NCBI GenBank assembly: GCA_001314865.1
Contig: LJZR01000038.1
Coordinates: 1-36,216, forward strand
Direction: 5' to 3'
Source of the DNA: Phormidesmis priestleyi Ana
Lineage (GTDB): Bacteria; Cyanobacteriota; Cyanobacteriia; Phormidesmidales; Phormidesmidaceae
DNA: 36,216 nt
Positions 25,996 through 33,439 of this stretch are shown piece after piece; position 1 is the stretch's first letter, and every line of letters begins with the position of its first letter. The position numbers were made by a program, and so were the translations under genes. The notes below the pieces were generated by a model. It saw nothing but the letters and a program-made list of their open reading frames with translations. It did no database searches and had not been told where the DNA came from.

Positions 25996-26073
25996 GCTAA
26001 AAGGGTAGTAAAAACCAGCAGTGCCTGTTTGCAGCGATTGGCCTAAAAAATTATGGTTGTTTTAACATTTTTC

Positions 26074-26091
26074 TTTACGTAATGTTACAGG
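26074..26091 (+). promoter_or_regulatory. HLR1-like direct repeat upstream of rbcL
   Basis: TTTACGTA and GTTACAGG are separated by 2 nt, the HLR1 arrangement bound by RpaB; they match the octamer consensus 7 of 8 and 6 of 8. AATATT at 26108-26113 could be a -10 with TTACAG as -35 (17-bp spacing), giving a leader of about 380 nt. Confidence 0.45.
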
Positions 26092-26339
26092 TGATACTGC
26101 GCTTCTCAATATTGCGAAAATGCCTGAAACCTTTCTACATCAGCATTCATAATAATTAATTATCACAGGATACAGAACTTCTAAAAGGAAACTTATCGAA
26201 GGGCTGGTAGTATTCTGTAGAGCATAGGTTTATTTGAGCAGCACTCAAACCTCATGGCGCGGTCGATTCATAGCACTTTAAGGGTGGTTTCACACAACCG
26301 ATTCCTGGCAGATTGCAAAAAGGCTACTGGACCACGCTA

Positions 26340-26450
26340 TGAACTCCAAGCAAATTAAAAATCGTCTGAAGTGTTCGCTGATACAGAAGTGTCAGTATTG
26401 AAATACTCGGACGTTGGGTGCGGGTTTTTTAATAAAAACCATGGAGTTCA
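26340..26450 (+). promoter_or_regulatory. Candidate structured RNA element in the rbcL leader (three-way junction)
   Basis: Four helices can be drawn without conflict. P1 pairs TGAACTCCA (26340-26348) with TGGAGTTCA (26442-26450). P2 pairs CGTCTGA (26363-26369) with TCGGACG (26407-26413), one G-U. P3 is CTGATAC/GTGTCAG closing an AGAA loop (26378-26395). P4 is GGTTTTT/AAAAACC closing TAAT (26423-26440). P1 encloses two branches, P2-P3 and P4, and ends 48 nt before the ATG of rbcL. It matches no riboswitch class I know. The fold was drawn by eye. Confidence 0.4.
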
Positions 26451-26498
26451 ATCAATATCTCGTTCGATTCATAGGAAATAGACAGGAAATAGGGAAAT

Positions 26499-27929
26499 AT
26501 GTCCTACTCACAGACGCAAGCAAAGTCTGGTGCTGGTTACAGCGCTGGTGTTCAGGATTACCGGCTGACTTACTACGCCCCGGATTACACGCCCAGAGAT
26601 ACCGATATTTTGGCTGCTTTCCGGATGACGCCTCAACCCGGCGTGCCTCCTGAAGAGTGCGCAGCAGCTGTGGCCGCAGAATCTTCTACTGGTACTTGGA
26701 CTACCGTGTGGACTGACCTGTTGACCGATATGGATCGCTACAGAGGTCGTTGCTACGACATTGAGCCCGTTCCCGGTGAAGATAATCAGTACATCGCTTA
26801 CGTGGCTTACCCCCTCGACTTATTTGAAGAAGGCTCGGTTACTAACCTCCTCACTTCTATTGTCGGTAACGTATTTGGCTTTAAAGCCTTGCGTGCGCTT
26901 CGTTTAGAAGATCTGCGGATTCCGGTCGCTTACCTAAAGACTTTCCAAGGGCCTCCTCACGGAATTCAGGTTGAGCGCGATCGCATGAACAAGTACGGTC
27001 GTCCTATGCTCGGCTGTACGATTAAGCCCAAGCTAGGCCTATCTGCTAAGAACTACGGTCGTGCGGTTTATGAGTGTCTGCGAGGCGGTCTCGACTTTAC
27101 CAAAGACGACGAGAACATCAACTCACAGCCTTTCCAAAGATGGCGTGACCGTTTCTTGTTCGTTGCTGACGCTATTCATAAGTCTCAAGCAGAAACAGGG
27201 GAACTCAAAGGGCATTACCTCAACGTAACCGCTCATACCTGCGAAGAAATGCTCAAGCGGGCCGAGTACGCCAAAGAACTCGAAATGCCCATCATCATGC
27301 ATGACTTCTTGACTGCTGGCTTCACTGCCAACACCACTTTGTCACACTGGTGCCGCGACAACGGCCTGCTGCTGCACATTCACCGCGCCATGCACGCCGT
27401 ACTCGACCGTCAAAAGAACCATGGTATCCACTTCCGCGTACTGGCTAAGTGCTTGCGCATGTCCGGCGGTGACCACATTCACACCGGTACAGTTGTAGGT
27501 AAGCTCGAAGGCGACAGAGCTGCGACTCTGGGCTTCGTTGATCTCCTCCGCGAAAACTACATTGAGCAAGACAAGTCTCGCGGTGTGTACTTCACTCAAG
27601 ATTGGGCTTCTATGCCAGGTGTGATGGCCGTTGCTTCTGGCGGTATTCACGTATGGCACATGCCTGCACTAGTAGAAATCTTCGGCGATGACTCCGTGCT
27701 GCAGTTTGGTGGCGGTACGTTGGGCCACCCTTGGGGCAATGCGCCAGGTGCAACCGCAAACCGCGTTGCGCTTGAAGCTTGCGTTCAGGCTCGTAACGAA
27801 GGCCGTAACCTCGCTCGTGAAGGTGGCGACATTCTTCGTGAGGCCGGTAAGTGGTCTCCTGAGCTTGCTGCTGCGCTTGATCTTTGGAAAGAGATCAAGT
27901 TTGAGTTCGACACTGTTGACACTATCTAG
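26499..27929 (+). CDS. rbcL: RubisCO large subunit, Form IB
   Basis: RbcL fixes CO2 onto ribulose-1,5-bisphosphate inside carboxysomes. The 476-residue protein is complete, with the N-terminal [15 protein letters not shown], the carbamylated lysine in [14 protein letters not shown] (Lys202), active-site TIKPKLG (Lys176, Lys178), loop 6 GKLEGDR and the C-terminal tail EFDTVDTI. It is the Form IB type expected with RbcX and a beta-carboxysome. The ATG at 26499 is preceded by AATAGGGAAAT. The stop codon is inside a 15-bp tandem repeat that provides a second in-frame TAG. rbcX follows by 127 nt on the same strand. Confidence 0.99.
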   Translation: MSYSQTQAKSGAGYSAGVQDYRLTYYAPDYTPRDTDILAAFRMTPQPGVPPEECAAAVAAESSTGTWTTVWTDLLTDMDRYRGRCYDIEPVPGEDNQYIAYVAYPLDLFEEGSVTNLLTSIVGNVFGFKALRALRLEDLRIPVAYLKTFQGPPHGIQVERDRMNKYGRPMLGCTIKPKLGLSAKNYGRAVYECLRGGLDFTKDDENINSQPFQRWRDRFLFVADAIHKSQAETGELKGHYLNVTAHTCEEMLKRAEYAKELEMPIIMHDFLTAGFTANTTLSHWCRDNGLLLHIHRAMHAVLDRQKNHGIHFRVLAKCLRMSGGDHIHTGTVVGKLEGDRAATLGFVDLLRENYIEQDKSRGVYFTQDWASMPGVMAVASGGIHVWHMPALVEIFGDDSVLQFGGGTLGHPWGNAPGATANRVALEACVQARNEGRNLAREGGDILREAGKWSPELAAALDLWKEIKFEFDTVDTI

Positions 27930-27963
27930 CCCAAAACTATCTAGCCCAAAAACTAGCCCAAAA
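27921..27963. repeat. Tandem repeat across the rbcL stop codon
   Basis: Two copies of ACTATCTAGCCCAAA (27921-27935, 27936-27950) are followed by a shortened ACTAGCCCAAAA. The first copy encodes the last residues Thr-Ile and the TAG of rbcL. The second gives another TAG exactly 15 nt later in the same frame. Confidence 0.9.
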
Positions 27964-28056
27964 CGGTATCAGGCAGAGCGGTTTCTAGAGCGCCGTTGAT
28001 CGGAAAATGGTGAGTACACAAGATTTATCGGCGCTTTTTGATGGAGCGCCTCAGAT

Positions 28057-28524
28057 ATGGATCTCAAGCGAATTGCCAAAGATACGGCTCAGGTACTCAC
28101 GAGTTACCTTACCTATCAATCTGTTCGCACTGTGCTAGACCAGCTTAAAGAAACCAATCTGCCTCGCTACTACTCGTTCCGAGAGTTTTCGAGTCGTGAA
28201 AGGCTGCAAGATGGCGAAGCATTCATTCGGGATCTGTTTCAAGCAGAGCCTGAACTGGCACTGAGAATAATGACAGTCAGACAGCATCTAGCCGAAGAGA
28301 TTACTGAATTTCTGCCTGAGATGGTGTCTGCCAATATTCAACAGTCCAACATGGAGCATCGTAAGAAACATCTAGAGCGCATGACGCAAATGACCTCGGA
28401 AGATCTTGCCGCTAGCGTCGATAGAGGCAGCGACTGGATCAGCGAGTTAGAGGATGCCGATTCTGCTAAAAACGAGGCTGAAACTGAGGCAGACAGTTCT
28501 GATTCAACAGATTTGTCTAGTTAA
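28057..28524 (+). CDS. rbcX: RubisCO assembly chaperone RbcX
   Basis: RbcX is a small homodimeric chaperone that grips the C-terminal peptide of RbcL and stabilises RbcL dimers until L8 forms and RbcS binds. The helical core is clear: DLKRIAKDTAQVLTSYLTYQ, AVRTVLDQ-like helix, PRYYSFREFSSRERLQDGEA and FIRDLFQAEPELALRIMTVR. Typical RbcX is about 130-135 residues; this one is 155 because of an acidic Ser/Glu-rich tail (DSAKNEAETEADSSDS). It sits between rbcL and rbcS, the usual order in cyanobacteria. Confidence 0.96.
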   Translation: MDLKRIAKDTAQVLTSYLTYQSVRTVLDQLKETNLPRYYSFREFSSRERLQDGEAFIRDLFQAEPELALRIMTVRQHLAEEITEFLPEMVSANIQQSNMEHRKKHLERMTQMTSEDLAASVDRGSDWISELEDADSAKNEAETEADSSDSTDLSS

Positions 28525-28568
28525 TAGGCCAATCCATATTAATGGGTTTAACTATTCTTCTCTATCTC

Positions 28569-28610
28569 TTTTAACGGCTCGATTTTAACGGCTCGATTTT
28601 AACGGCTCGA
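28569..28610. repeat. Tandem repeat 3 x 14 bp after rbcX
   Basis: Three perfect copies of TTTTAACGGCTCGA begin 44 nt after the rbcX stop. Each carries TAA, and the 14-bp period rotates these stops through all frames. Confidence 0.95.
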
Positions 28611-28647
28611 TTAGATAACAACTAGATAACGGCCAATACACACTGGC

Positions 28648-28699
28648 CTCATTCTCGAACCTCATTTTCAAACTTCATTCTCAAACTTCATTCTCAAAC
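28648..28699. repeat. Tandem repeat 4 x 13 bp before rbcS
   Basis: CTCATTCTCGAAC, CTCATTTTCAAAC and two copies of TTCATTCTCAAAC lie in the rbcX-rbcS spacer, ending 33 nt before the rbcS ATG. It is a second, unrelated array within the same 208-bp spacer. Confidence 0.9.
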
Positions 28700-28732
28700 A
28701 TTAGACCCATCATTCGTAACTAGAAGGAACAC

Positions 28733-29086
28733 ATGAAAACTCTGCCCAAAGAGCGTCGGTACGAAACTCTCTCTTATCTTCCCCCTCTTACCGATCAGCA
28801 AATTGAAAAGCAGCTCAACTATTGCCTACAAATGGGCTATATCCCTGCTGTTGAATTCAATGAGAACTCCAATCCTGAGGAGTACTATTGGACAATGTGG
28901 AAGCTGCCTTTGTTTGGTGCAACCAGCACTCGTTCGGTACTTGACGAAGTTCAAGCTTGCCGATCTGAGTATGGCAACTGCTTTATCCGCGTGGTGGGCT
29001 TTGACAATGTTAAGCAGTGCCAAGCTGTGAGCTTTATCGTTCATAAGCCCGGTAGCAACAGCAACAGCAGCGGCTACCGCTACTAA
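28733..29086 (+). CDS. rbcS: RubisCO small subunit
   Basis: RbcS caps the L8 core to form L8S8 RubisCO. The 117-residue protein shows the small-subunit pattern [20 protein letters not shown], then [31 protein letters not shown] and [11 protein letters not shown]. It ends with a short Ser/Asn-rich tail ([10 protein letters not shown]). AAGGA stands 4 nt before the ATG. It is last in rbcL-rbcX-rbcS and is closed by a strong terminator at 29142. Confidence 0.98.
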   Translation: MKTLPKERRYETLSYLPPLTDQQIEKQLNYCLQMGYIPAVEFNENSNPEEYYWTMWKLPLFGATSTRSVLDEVQACRSEYGNCFIRVVGFDNVKQCQAVSFIVHKPGSNSNSSGYRY

Positions 29087-29141
29087 AGAAAAATGCTAGT
29101 TGAGTAATTTCTTTAGTCATTGCTCATCGAGTTCAATTTTA

Positions 29142-29170
29142 GGGAGGTAGCTTGAGCTATCTCCCTTTTT
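29142..29170 (+). terminator. Rho-independent terminator of the rbcLXS operon
   Basis: GGGAGGTAGC (29142-29151) pairs with GCTATCTCCC (29156-29165) with one G-U pair around a TTGA loop, followed by five T. A second AT-rich hairpin, CTAAAGAAA/TTTCTTTAG (29083-29116), lies just upstream at the rbcS stop. Confidence 0.93.
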
Positions 29171-29222
29171 AGTCAGGGTTTAGTCAGGGTTTAGTCAGGG
29201 TTTAGTCAGGGTTTAGTCAGGG
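29168..29222. repeat. Tandem repeat 5 x 11 bp after the rbc terminator
   Basis: Five perfect copies of TTTAGTCAGGG begin in the T-run of the rbc terminator. Each unit carries TAG, with an 11-bp period that covers all frames. Confidence 0.95.
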
Positions 29223-29307
29223 CATTGTAGTGAAAGACTGGGTTCGTAAGGCTTCCTGCGGGGGCTTCTGCTGTAATGTAAACTGCAACTACAGCCCTTA
29301 AATATGG

Positions 29308-29727
29308 ATGCAAAAAATGTCGCAGACAGAGCGCTTGGTAATGCTGGCTGAAGATCAGCTCACTGAGTACAGTACAGATTCTCGGAAGATTGAGAAGCTA
29401 CGGCAAAAGATTGCGTTATCGGTATCGCCTGCACAGCAACAGCAAGTCAAGAAAGAACTAGAAGCGGATTTGCCGCGCAACTTTTTTGATGAGATTTTGC
29501 TGCAACAGCGGCAGGCAGTGGCGCTGCCCTTTTGGGGAATTGCTGGGTTAGGATTACTGTTTGGCATTTCGTTTACGCAGCCAGTAGATTTTATTGCGAC
29601 CGGGCTTGGCGGTGCGGCAGCTATTTTGATTCAAAAGCGAGGCTGGAAGATCCAGGCTAAAAACATGGTGATACAGGCCCTCACTCAAATTGAGGAACGT
29701 GCTCAGCAGGCTAAAAGTGCAGATTAG
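29308..29727 (+). CDS. Small membrane protein with coiled-coil N-terminus, 139 aa
   Basis: I do not recognise a family. Residues 1-65 are charged and helical (TDSRKIEKLRQKIALSVS, QQQQVKKELEADL), likely a coiled coil. Two hydrophobic segments follow (about 70-88, PFWGIAGLGLLFGIS; about 92-108, VDFIATGLGGAAAILIQ), forming a helical hairpin in the membrane. The tail is basic then Gln/Glu-rich. It has its own upstream region after the rbc terminator and is followed 43 nt later by the SGNH hydrolase gene, so the two may be co-transcribed. Confidence 0.75.
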   Translation: MQKMSQTERLVMLAEDQLTEYSTDSRKIEKLRQKIALSVSPAQQQQVKKELEADLPRNFFDEILLQQRQAVALPFWGIAGLGLLFGISFTQPVDFIATGLGGAAAILIQKRGWKIQAKNMVIQALTQIEERAQQAKSAD

Positions 29728-29770
29728 CTAAGCTAGCTGTCGCTTAGCTTGTTGTGAAAGATAGTTTGTT

Positions 29771-30412
29771 ATGAAAGATATTCGCATTTGTTTCTTTGGT
29801 GATTCTTTCGTCAACGGCACGGGTGATCTGAGTTATTTAGGATGGACAGGCCGAGTTTGTGCCGCCATAGCGGCTTCCCACTACAAATTGACGTATTACA
29901 ACTTAGGGATTCGAGGGAACTGCTCTGAGCAAATCGAATCCCGCTGGCAGGTAGAAGCTGGACTACGGTTTGGGTGCGATTGTGACGCTCGGCTTGTGTT
30001 TGCCTTTGGAACCTGTGACAACCTGACTACGGACGGTGAGGCTCCTTTGCTTAACGCCCAAGAGAATTTTTTCATAGCGCCTAGAAATTCTATTCGTTGT
30101 GCTCGTCGGATATTGATACAGGCACGGGCGCAATATCCAACACTGTTGATTGGCCCGCCTCCGGTAGCAGACGAAGCGCTTAATCGGCGCAACGAAAATA
30201 GTTCTAAGGCATATAAAACGCTGGCTGCGGAATTGGCTGTGCCGTATCTAGATATTTACACACCGCTACGGCAGAACGAGACTTGGATGGCCGAAGTTGC
30301 AGCCGTTGATGGCTATCATCCTGCGGCAGCAGGATATGCTGCCCTGGCAGCGCTAGTATTACAGTGGCCTGCATGGCAGGCGTGGTTCGCTGAAAATTTC
30401 GCTGAAAACTAG
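29771..30412 (+). CDS. SGNH/GDSL-family hydrolase
   Basis: The 213-residue protein has the block I motif FFGDSFVNG with the nucleophile Ser12, block II NLGIRGNCS, and block V DGYHPAAAGY with Asp180 and His183 completing the triad. Family members are esterases, lipases or thioesterases acting on small esters, lipids or acylated sugars. There is no signal peptide, so it is probably cytoplasmic; the substrate is not known. The last eight residues are the tandem FAENFAEN, from a 12-bp duplication just before the stop. A 6 x 14-bp array starts immediately after the TAG. Confidence 0.85.
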   Translation: MKDIRICFFGDSFVNGTGDLSYLGWTGRVCAAIAASHYKLTYYNLGIRGNCSEQIESRWQVEAGLRFGCDCDARLVFAFGTCDNLTTDGEAPLLNAQENFFIAPRNSIRCARRILIQARAQYPTLLIGPPPVADEALNRRNENSSKAYKTLAAELAVPYLDIYTPLRQNETWMAEVAAVDGYHPAAAGYAALAALVLQWPAWQAWFAENFAEN

Positions 30413-30496
30413 ATCCTTCCAATCCAATCCTTCCAATCCAAGCCTTCCGATCTGATTCTTCCAATCCAACTCTTCCAATCTAATTCTTCCAATTTA
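30413..30496. repeat. Tandem repeat 6 x 14 bp directly after the hydrolase stop
   Basis: Six units of the type ATCCTTCCAATCCA begin at 30413, 30427, 30441, 30455, 30469 and 30483. The first base follows the TAG (30410-30412) without a gap. The first two copies are identical and divergence grows toward the 3' end. Unlike most arrays here, the unit carries no stop codon on the plus strand. Confidence 0.95.
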
Positions 30497-30602
30497 AGCG
30501 AGAGCCATAGCAAAGTCTAGCAATAGTAAAGTCAATAGAAAATGGCTCATTACTTTTCTTCTCTTTCTGTTCTTTTGAGTAACTGTTTTTAATAGCCTCC
30601 TA

Positions 30603-32012
30603 ATGACTTATTACGTTTCACCGAGCTTTTTGAATAAGCTAGCCGTCCACATTACTAAAAACTATCTTGACTTACCTCGGGTCAAGGTGCCGTTGATTTT
30701 AGGCATTCACGGTCGCAAGGGTGAAGGTAAGACTTTTCAGTGTGAGCTAGTGTTTGAGCGGATGGGCGTGGAGGTGGTGCATATCTCGGGCGGTGAGCTA
30801 GAAAGCCCAGATGCGGGTGATCCGGCAAGATTAATTCGGCTGCGATACCGAGAGGCCGCTGAACTGGTGCGGGTGCGAGGCTGTATGGCGGTGCTGATGA
30901 TCAATGACTTGGATGCAGGCGCGGGTCGTTTTGATCGGATGACGCAGTACACTGTGAATACGCAGTTAGTGAATAATACGCTGATGAACATTGCGGATAA
31001 TCCTACCAATGTTCAGTTGCCCGGTAGCTATGACGAAAAAGAGCTGCCGCGTATTCCGATTATTGCGACGGGTAACGACTTTGCGACGCTGTATGCACCG
31101 CTGATTCGCGATGGACGGATGCAGAAGTTTTATTGGGAGCCGAGTGATGAAGATCGGCTAGGTATTGTCGGTGGTATGTTTGCTGAAGATGGACTCTCCA
31201 AGGCTGCTATTGAAAAGCTGGTGAAGCATTTTGATACGCAGGCAATTGATTTTTTTGGGGCGGTGCGATCGCAAATATACGATGAACAAATCACCCAATT
31301 CATCCATTCAGTGGGTATTGAAAATATTGCTAGTCGCATTGTTAATTCACTCAAAATCCCAACTTTTGCCAAACCTGACTTTCAGTTAGAGCATCTCATT
31401 GAAGTCGGTGAATCTCTAGTCCGTGAACAAAACTACGTCCGTACAATGGGTTTGGTGAGTGAATACAACCAGGCTGTGACACCCTCGGGCGATCGCCATT
31501 CTGCCACTCCTTTATCTGCTCGCCGCTCGGATTATCATCGAGATTCTGCCCTCCTGACGCCACCCCAAACAAACCCGCTAACGCCCTATATTGCTAGTAA
31601 AAAGGGGCTAGGGAAAAGAGATGCTCAGCTTGCCAATTTAGAAACTTCTTCAGGCCGATCTTTCAAAGAGATGCTCCAAGCAAAAGTCTCTCAAGAAGAG
31701 AAAGTCTCTCAAGAAAAAAGTGTCAATCGAGAAACCCACCTGCCCATCTCAGCAGAACAGTCACTGCATGACATTCTGAGTCGGGGCCATCGGCTAGGGA
31801 TAGAGCATGTAGACAAGCGGCGATTTCGGGTGAATTCGTGGCAGAGCTACGCAACTGTTGATAGTCATGGTGATGATGGTGGGAATACCCGCGAAGCCGC
31901 CGCTGTGCTGCAAGCCTGTCTGACTGAGTTTCCAGATCACTATATTCGGTTGATTGGCATTGATCGCCAAACCAATCGGCGAATTAATGAAACAATTGTT
32001 CAGCGCCCTTAA
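30603..32012 (+). CDS. rca: RubisCO activase with C-terminal small-subunit-like domain
   Basis: Rca is the AAA+ ATPase that pulls inhibitory sugar phosphates out of RubisCO. Residues 1-290 form the AAA+ module: Walker A GRKGEGKT (37-44), Walker B AVLMINDLDAG (96-106), pore-loop and sensor region, and IIATGNDFATLYAPLIRDGR with the sensor-1 Asn and arginine finger. A flexible linker (about 291-382) contains a repeated KVSQE motif. Residues 383-469 form an SSU-like domain (DILSRGHRLGIEHVDKRRFR to IGIDRQTNRRI), which docks to RubisCO or carboxysome scaffolds. The 469 residues match the cyanobacterial SSUL-Rca class. It lies about 1.5 kb downstream of rbcS on the same strand. Confidence 0.95.
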   Translation: MTYYVSPSFLNKLAVHITKNYLDLPRVKVPLILGIHGRKGEGKTFQCELVFERMGVEVVHISGGELESPDAGDPARLIRLRYREAAELVRVRGCMAVLMINDLDAGAGRFDRMTQYTVNTQLVNNTLMNIADNPTNVQLPGSYDEKELPRIPIIATGNDFATLYAPLIRDGRMQKFYWEPSDEDRLGIVGGMFAEDGLSKAAIEKLVKHFDTQAIDFFGAVRSQIYDEQITQFIHSVGIENIASRIVNSLKIPTFAKPDFQLEHLIEVGESLVREQNYVRTMGLVSEYNQAVTPSGDRHSATPLSARRSDYHRDSALLTPPQTNPLTPYIASKKGLGKRDAQLANLETSSGRSFKEMLQAKVSQEEKVSQEKSVNRETHLPISAEQSLHDILSRGHRLGIEHVDKRRFRVNSWQSYATVDSHGDDGGNTREAAAVLQACLTEFPDHYIRLIGIDRQTNRRINETIVQRP

Positions 32013-32183
32013 AGTCTGACAAATCAATAAATGACCGTTGCAGAAAAAGGCCCTCACGACAAAAGAGTGTCCTGTCTAACCAAAGAGGGCGTTGTTATTT
32101 AGATAGATCTTAAATAGATTTTCTGAGATCTTTTCAGATGGATTGATTAATCCATTTAATCTGTACAAGCTGATCCGTACGAC

Positions 32184-32636
32184 CTACTGCTGCAAATACT
32201 GTTTGAGTCTGACCAGGCTGAGGGTTTGACCCAAATTAAGCGGCAGTATAGAGATGCCTTCTAAGCGTGACTGTACCCAGCCATCCCCCCACTGCCATTC
32301 GTGGAAGCCATCAATACTACCGCTGAGTAAAAACCTAATACCTGCCGCCGAGAGCTGCTCGACTCGATGGCTCACCTTAACAAAACCCAACGTACTATCG
32401 AATGTTTGGCCTATGGACAGCCGAGCTGACGTCGTTCCATCAGCAGACCATCCACCTGCTGTGCGGCTATCGTTGACCGGACGAGGGTTCTTGTTCTTGG
32501 ATGTATCAGAAATATCAATTTGTTGAGGGTATAGCCATTTCCTTAGCCTTTCGGGCTCAGTTAAGCTGCGGCTAATTGTCTCGGCACTGGCCTCTATCTC
32601 AATCCGAATGCTGCTCTGTTGATAGGTTCCAAACAT
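32184..32636 (-). CDS. SRPBCC (START-like) family protein
   Basis: The 150-residue protein begins with the typical SRPBCC opening (SIRIEIEASAETISRSLTEP, then ERLRKWLYPQQ). It continues with alternating strands and a final helix, and shows the DUSFDSTLGFVKVSHRVEQL-like central strands. The fold makes a deep hydrophobic pocket for lipids or pigments, but the ligand is unknown. No signal peptide is present. It lies upstream of nothing obvious and follows rpaA by 66 nt on the same strand, so it could be the second gene of an rpaA transcript. Confidence 0.75.
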   Translation of the reverse strand: MFGTYQQSSIRIEIEASAETISRSLTEPERLRKWLYPQQIDISDTSKNKNPRPVNDSRTAGGWSADGTTSARLSIGQTFDSTLGFVKVSHRVEQLSAAGIRFLLSGSIDGFHEWQWGDGWVQSRLEGISILPLNLGQTLSLVRLKQYLQQ

Positions 32637-32701
32637 TGAATCCCTTGGAAGGCTGTGATGGCAGGCTGTAAGAAGAGAATGCCTTGCTTCGCCTGTGACT
32701 T

Positions 32702-33439
32702 TTAGCTCGCGACTTTAACAGCGGGTGTGAGTTCACTTTCGCTCGGAAGCTCTAAGCAGTAGCCTGCGCCATAGACTGTTTTAATGTACTGAGGATGTCT
32801 CGGATCGGGCTCTAGCTTGGTGCGTAGATGGCGAATATGAACGCGAATAGTCTCAATATCATCGTTGGGGTCGTAGCCCCAAACTTCTTTGAGAATTTCA
32901 CTCGGTGACACAGTTTGTCCATGCCTTTGAAGGAGGCAGTGAAGAAGCTCGAACTCTAAATGGGTGAGCTTAACGGTGCTATCTAGCCAGATTGCTTCAA
33001 ATCTTTCTGGTACTAGGGTTAACGGCCCATAGCTCAAAATTTCGCTGTGTTTGGCTGCTTGAGGAATGCGATCGGTGCGTCTTAGCAATGCGCGAACCCG
33101 TGCCAGCATTTCTTCTAGCTCGAAGGGCTTGGTTAAATAGTCGTCGGCACCTGCGTTAAAGCCATCTACCTTGTTTTGCGTTTCTCCCAATGCTGTCAAC
33201 ATGAGCACCGGAATATCGGCAGTGCGATCATCTCTCCTAAGCCGCTGACAGACGGTGAATCCATCTACCTTAGGTAACATCAGATCCAGCATGATTAAGT
33301 CAGGCACCATTTGCACAGCCAGTGCTTGACCCCTCACACCGTCGTTTGCTTGGCTAATGTCGTAACCAGCCATCTCAAGGTTGATTGAGACAAGCTCAAC
33401 GATGGCTGGATCATCATCAATGACAAGTATACGCGGCAT
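32702..33439 (-). CDS. rpaA: OmpR-family response regulator RpaA
   Basis: RpaA is the main output regulator of the KaiABC clock, phosphorylated by SasA and dephosphorylated through CikA; it drives dusk genes and affects phycobilisome-photosystem coupling. The 245-residue protein has the acidic pocket DDD (8-10), phospho-acceptor Asp52 in LIMLDLMLP, Thr82, and Lys104 in TKPFE. The winged-helix DNA-binding domain contains [20 protein letters not shown] and [20 protein letters not shown]. Segments such as [20 protein letters not shown] and VPERFEAIW are characteristic of RpaA and are absent from RpaB. No kinase gene is adjacent. A helically spaced CTTAA cluster lies upstream. Confidence 0.93.
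   Translation of the reverse strand: MPRILVIDDDPAIVELVSINLEMAGYDISQANDGVRGQALAVQMVPDLIMLDLMLPKVDGFTVCQRLRRDDRTADIPVLMLTALGETQNKVDGFNAGADDYLTKPFELEEMLARVRALLRRTDRIPQAAKHSEILSYGPLTLVPERFEAIWLDSTVKLTHLEFELLHCLLQRHGQTVSPSEILKEVWGYDPNDDIETIRVHIRHLRTKLEPDPRHPQYIKTVYGAGYCLELPSESELTPAVKVAS

Larger units (their letters stand above)
25863..26498. other. Divergent region and long rbcL leader
   Basis: These 636 bp separate the propeller gene (leftward) from rbcL (rightward). In order: an 11-bp tandem array (25952-25995), an HLR1-like element (26074-26091) with a possible -10 just downstream, the palindrome ATAATTAATTAT (26152-26163), and a foldable RNA segment (26340-26450). A long leader before rbcL is known in Anabaena, so a start near 26120 is plausible. 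No protein gene is present. Confidence 0.6.

Noticed and set aside
26084-26098. NtcA-like GTT-N8-TAC near the rbcL distal promoter
   Set aside because: It departs from GTA-N8-TAC and lacks a correctly spaced -10; it also overlaps the better HLR1-like match.
26414-26653. 79-codon open frame overlapping the rbcL start
   Set aside because: Out of frame with rbcL, lies over its leader and first codons, and has no conserved features.
32060-32095. Possible terminator after rca (GCCCTC/GAGGGC)
   Set aside because: The stem is short, the loop is long and no T-run follows, so the evidence is too weak to annotate.
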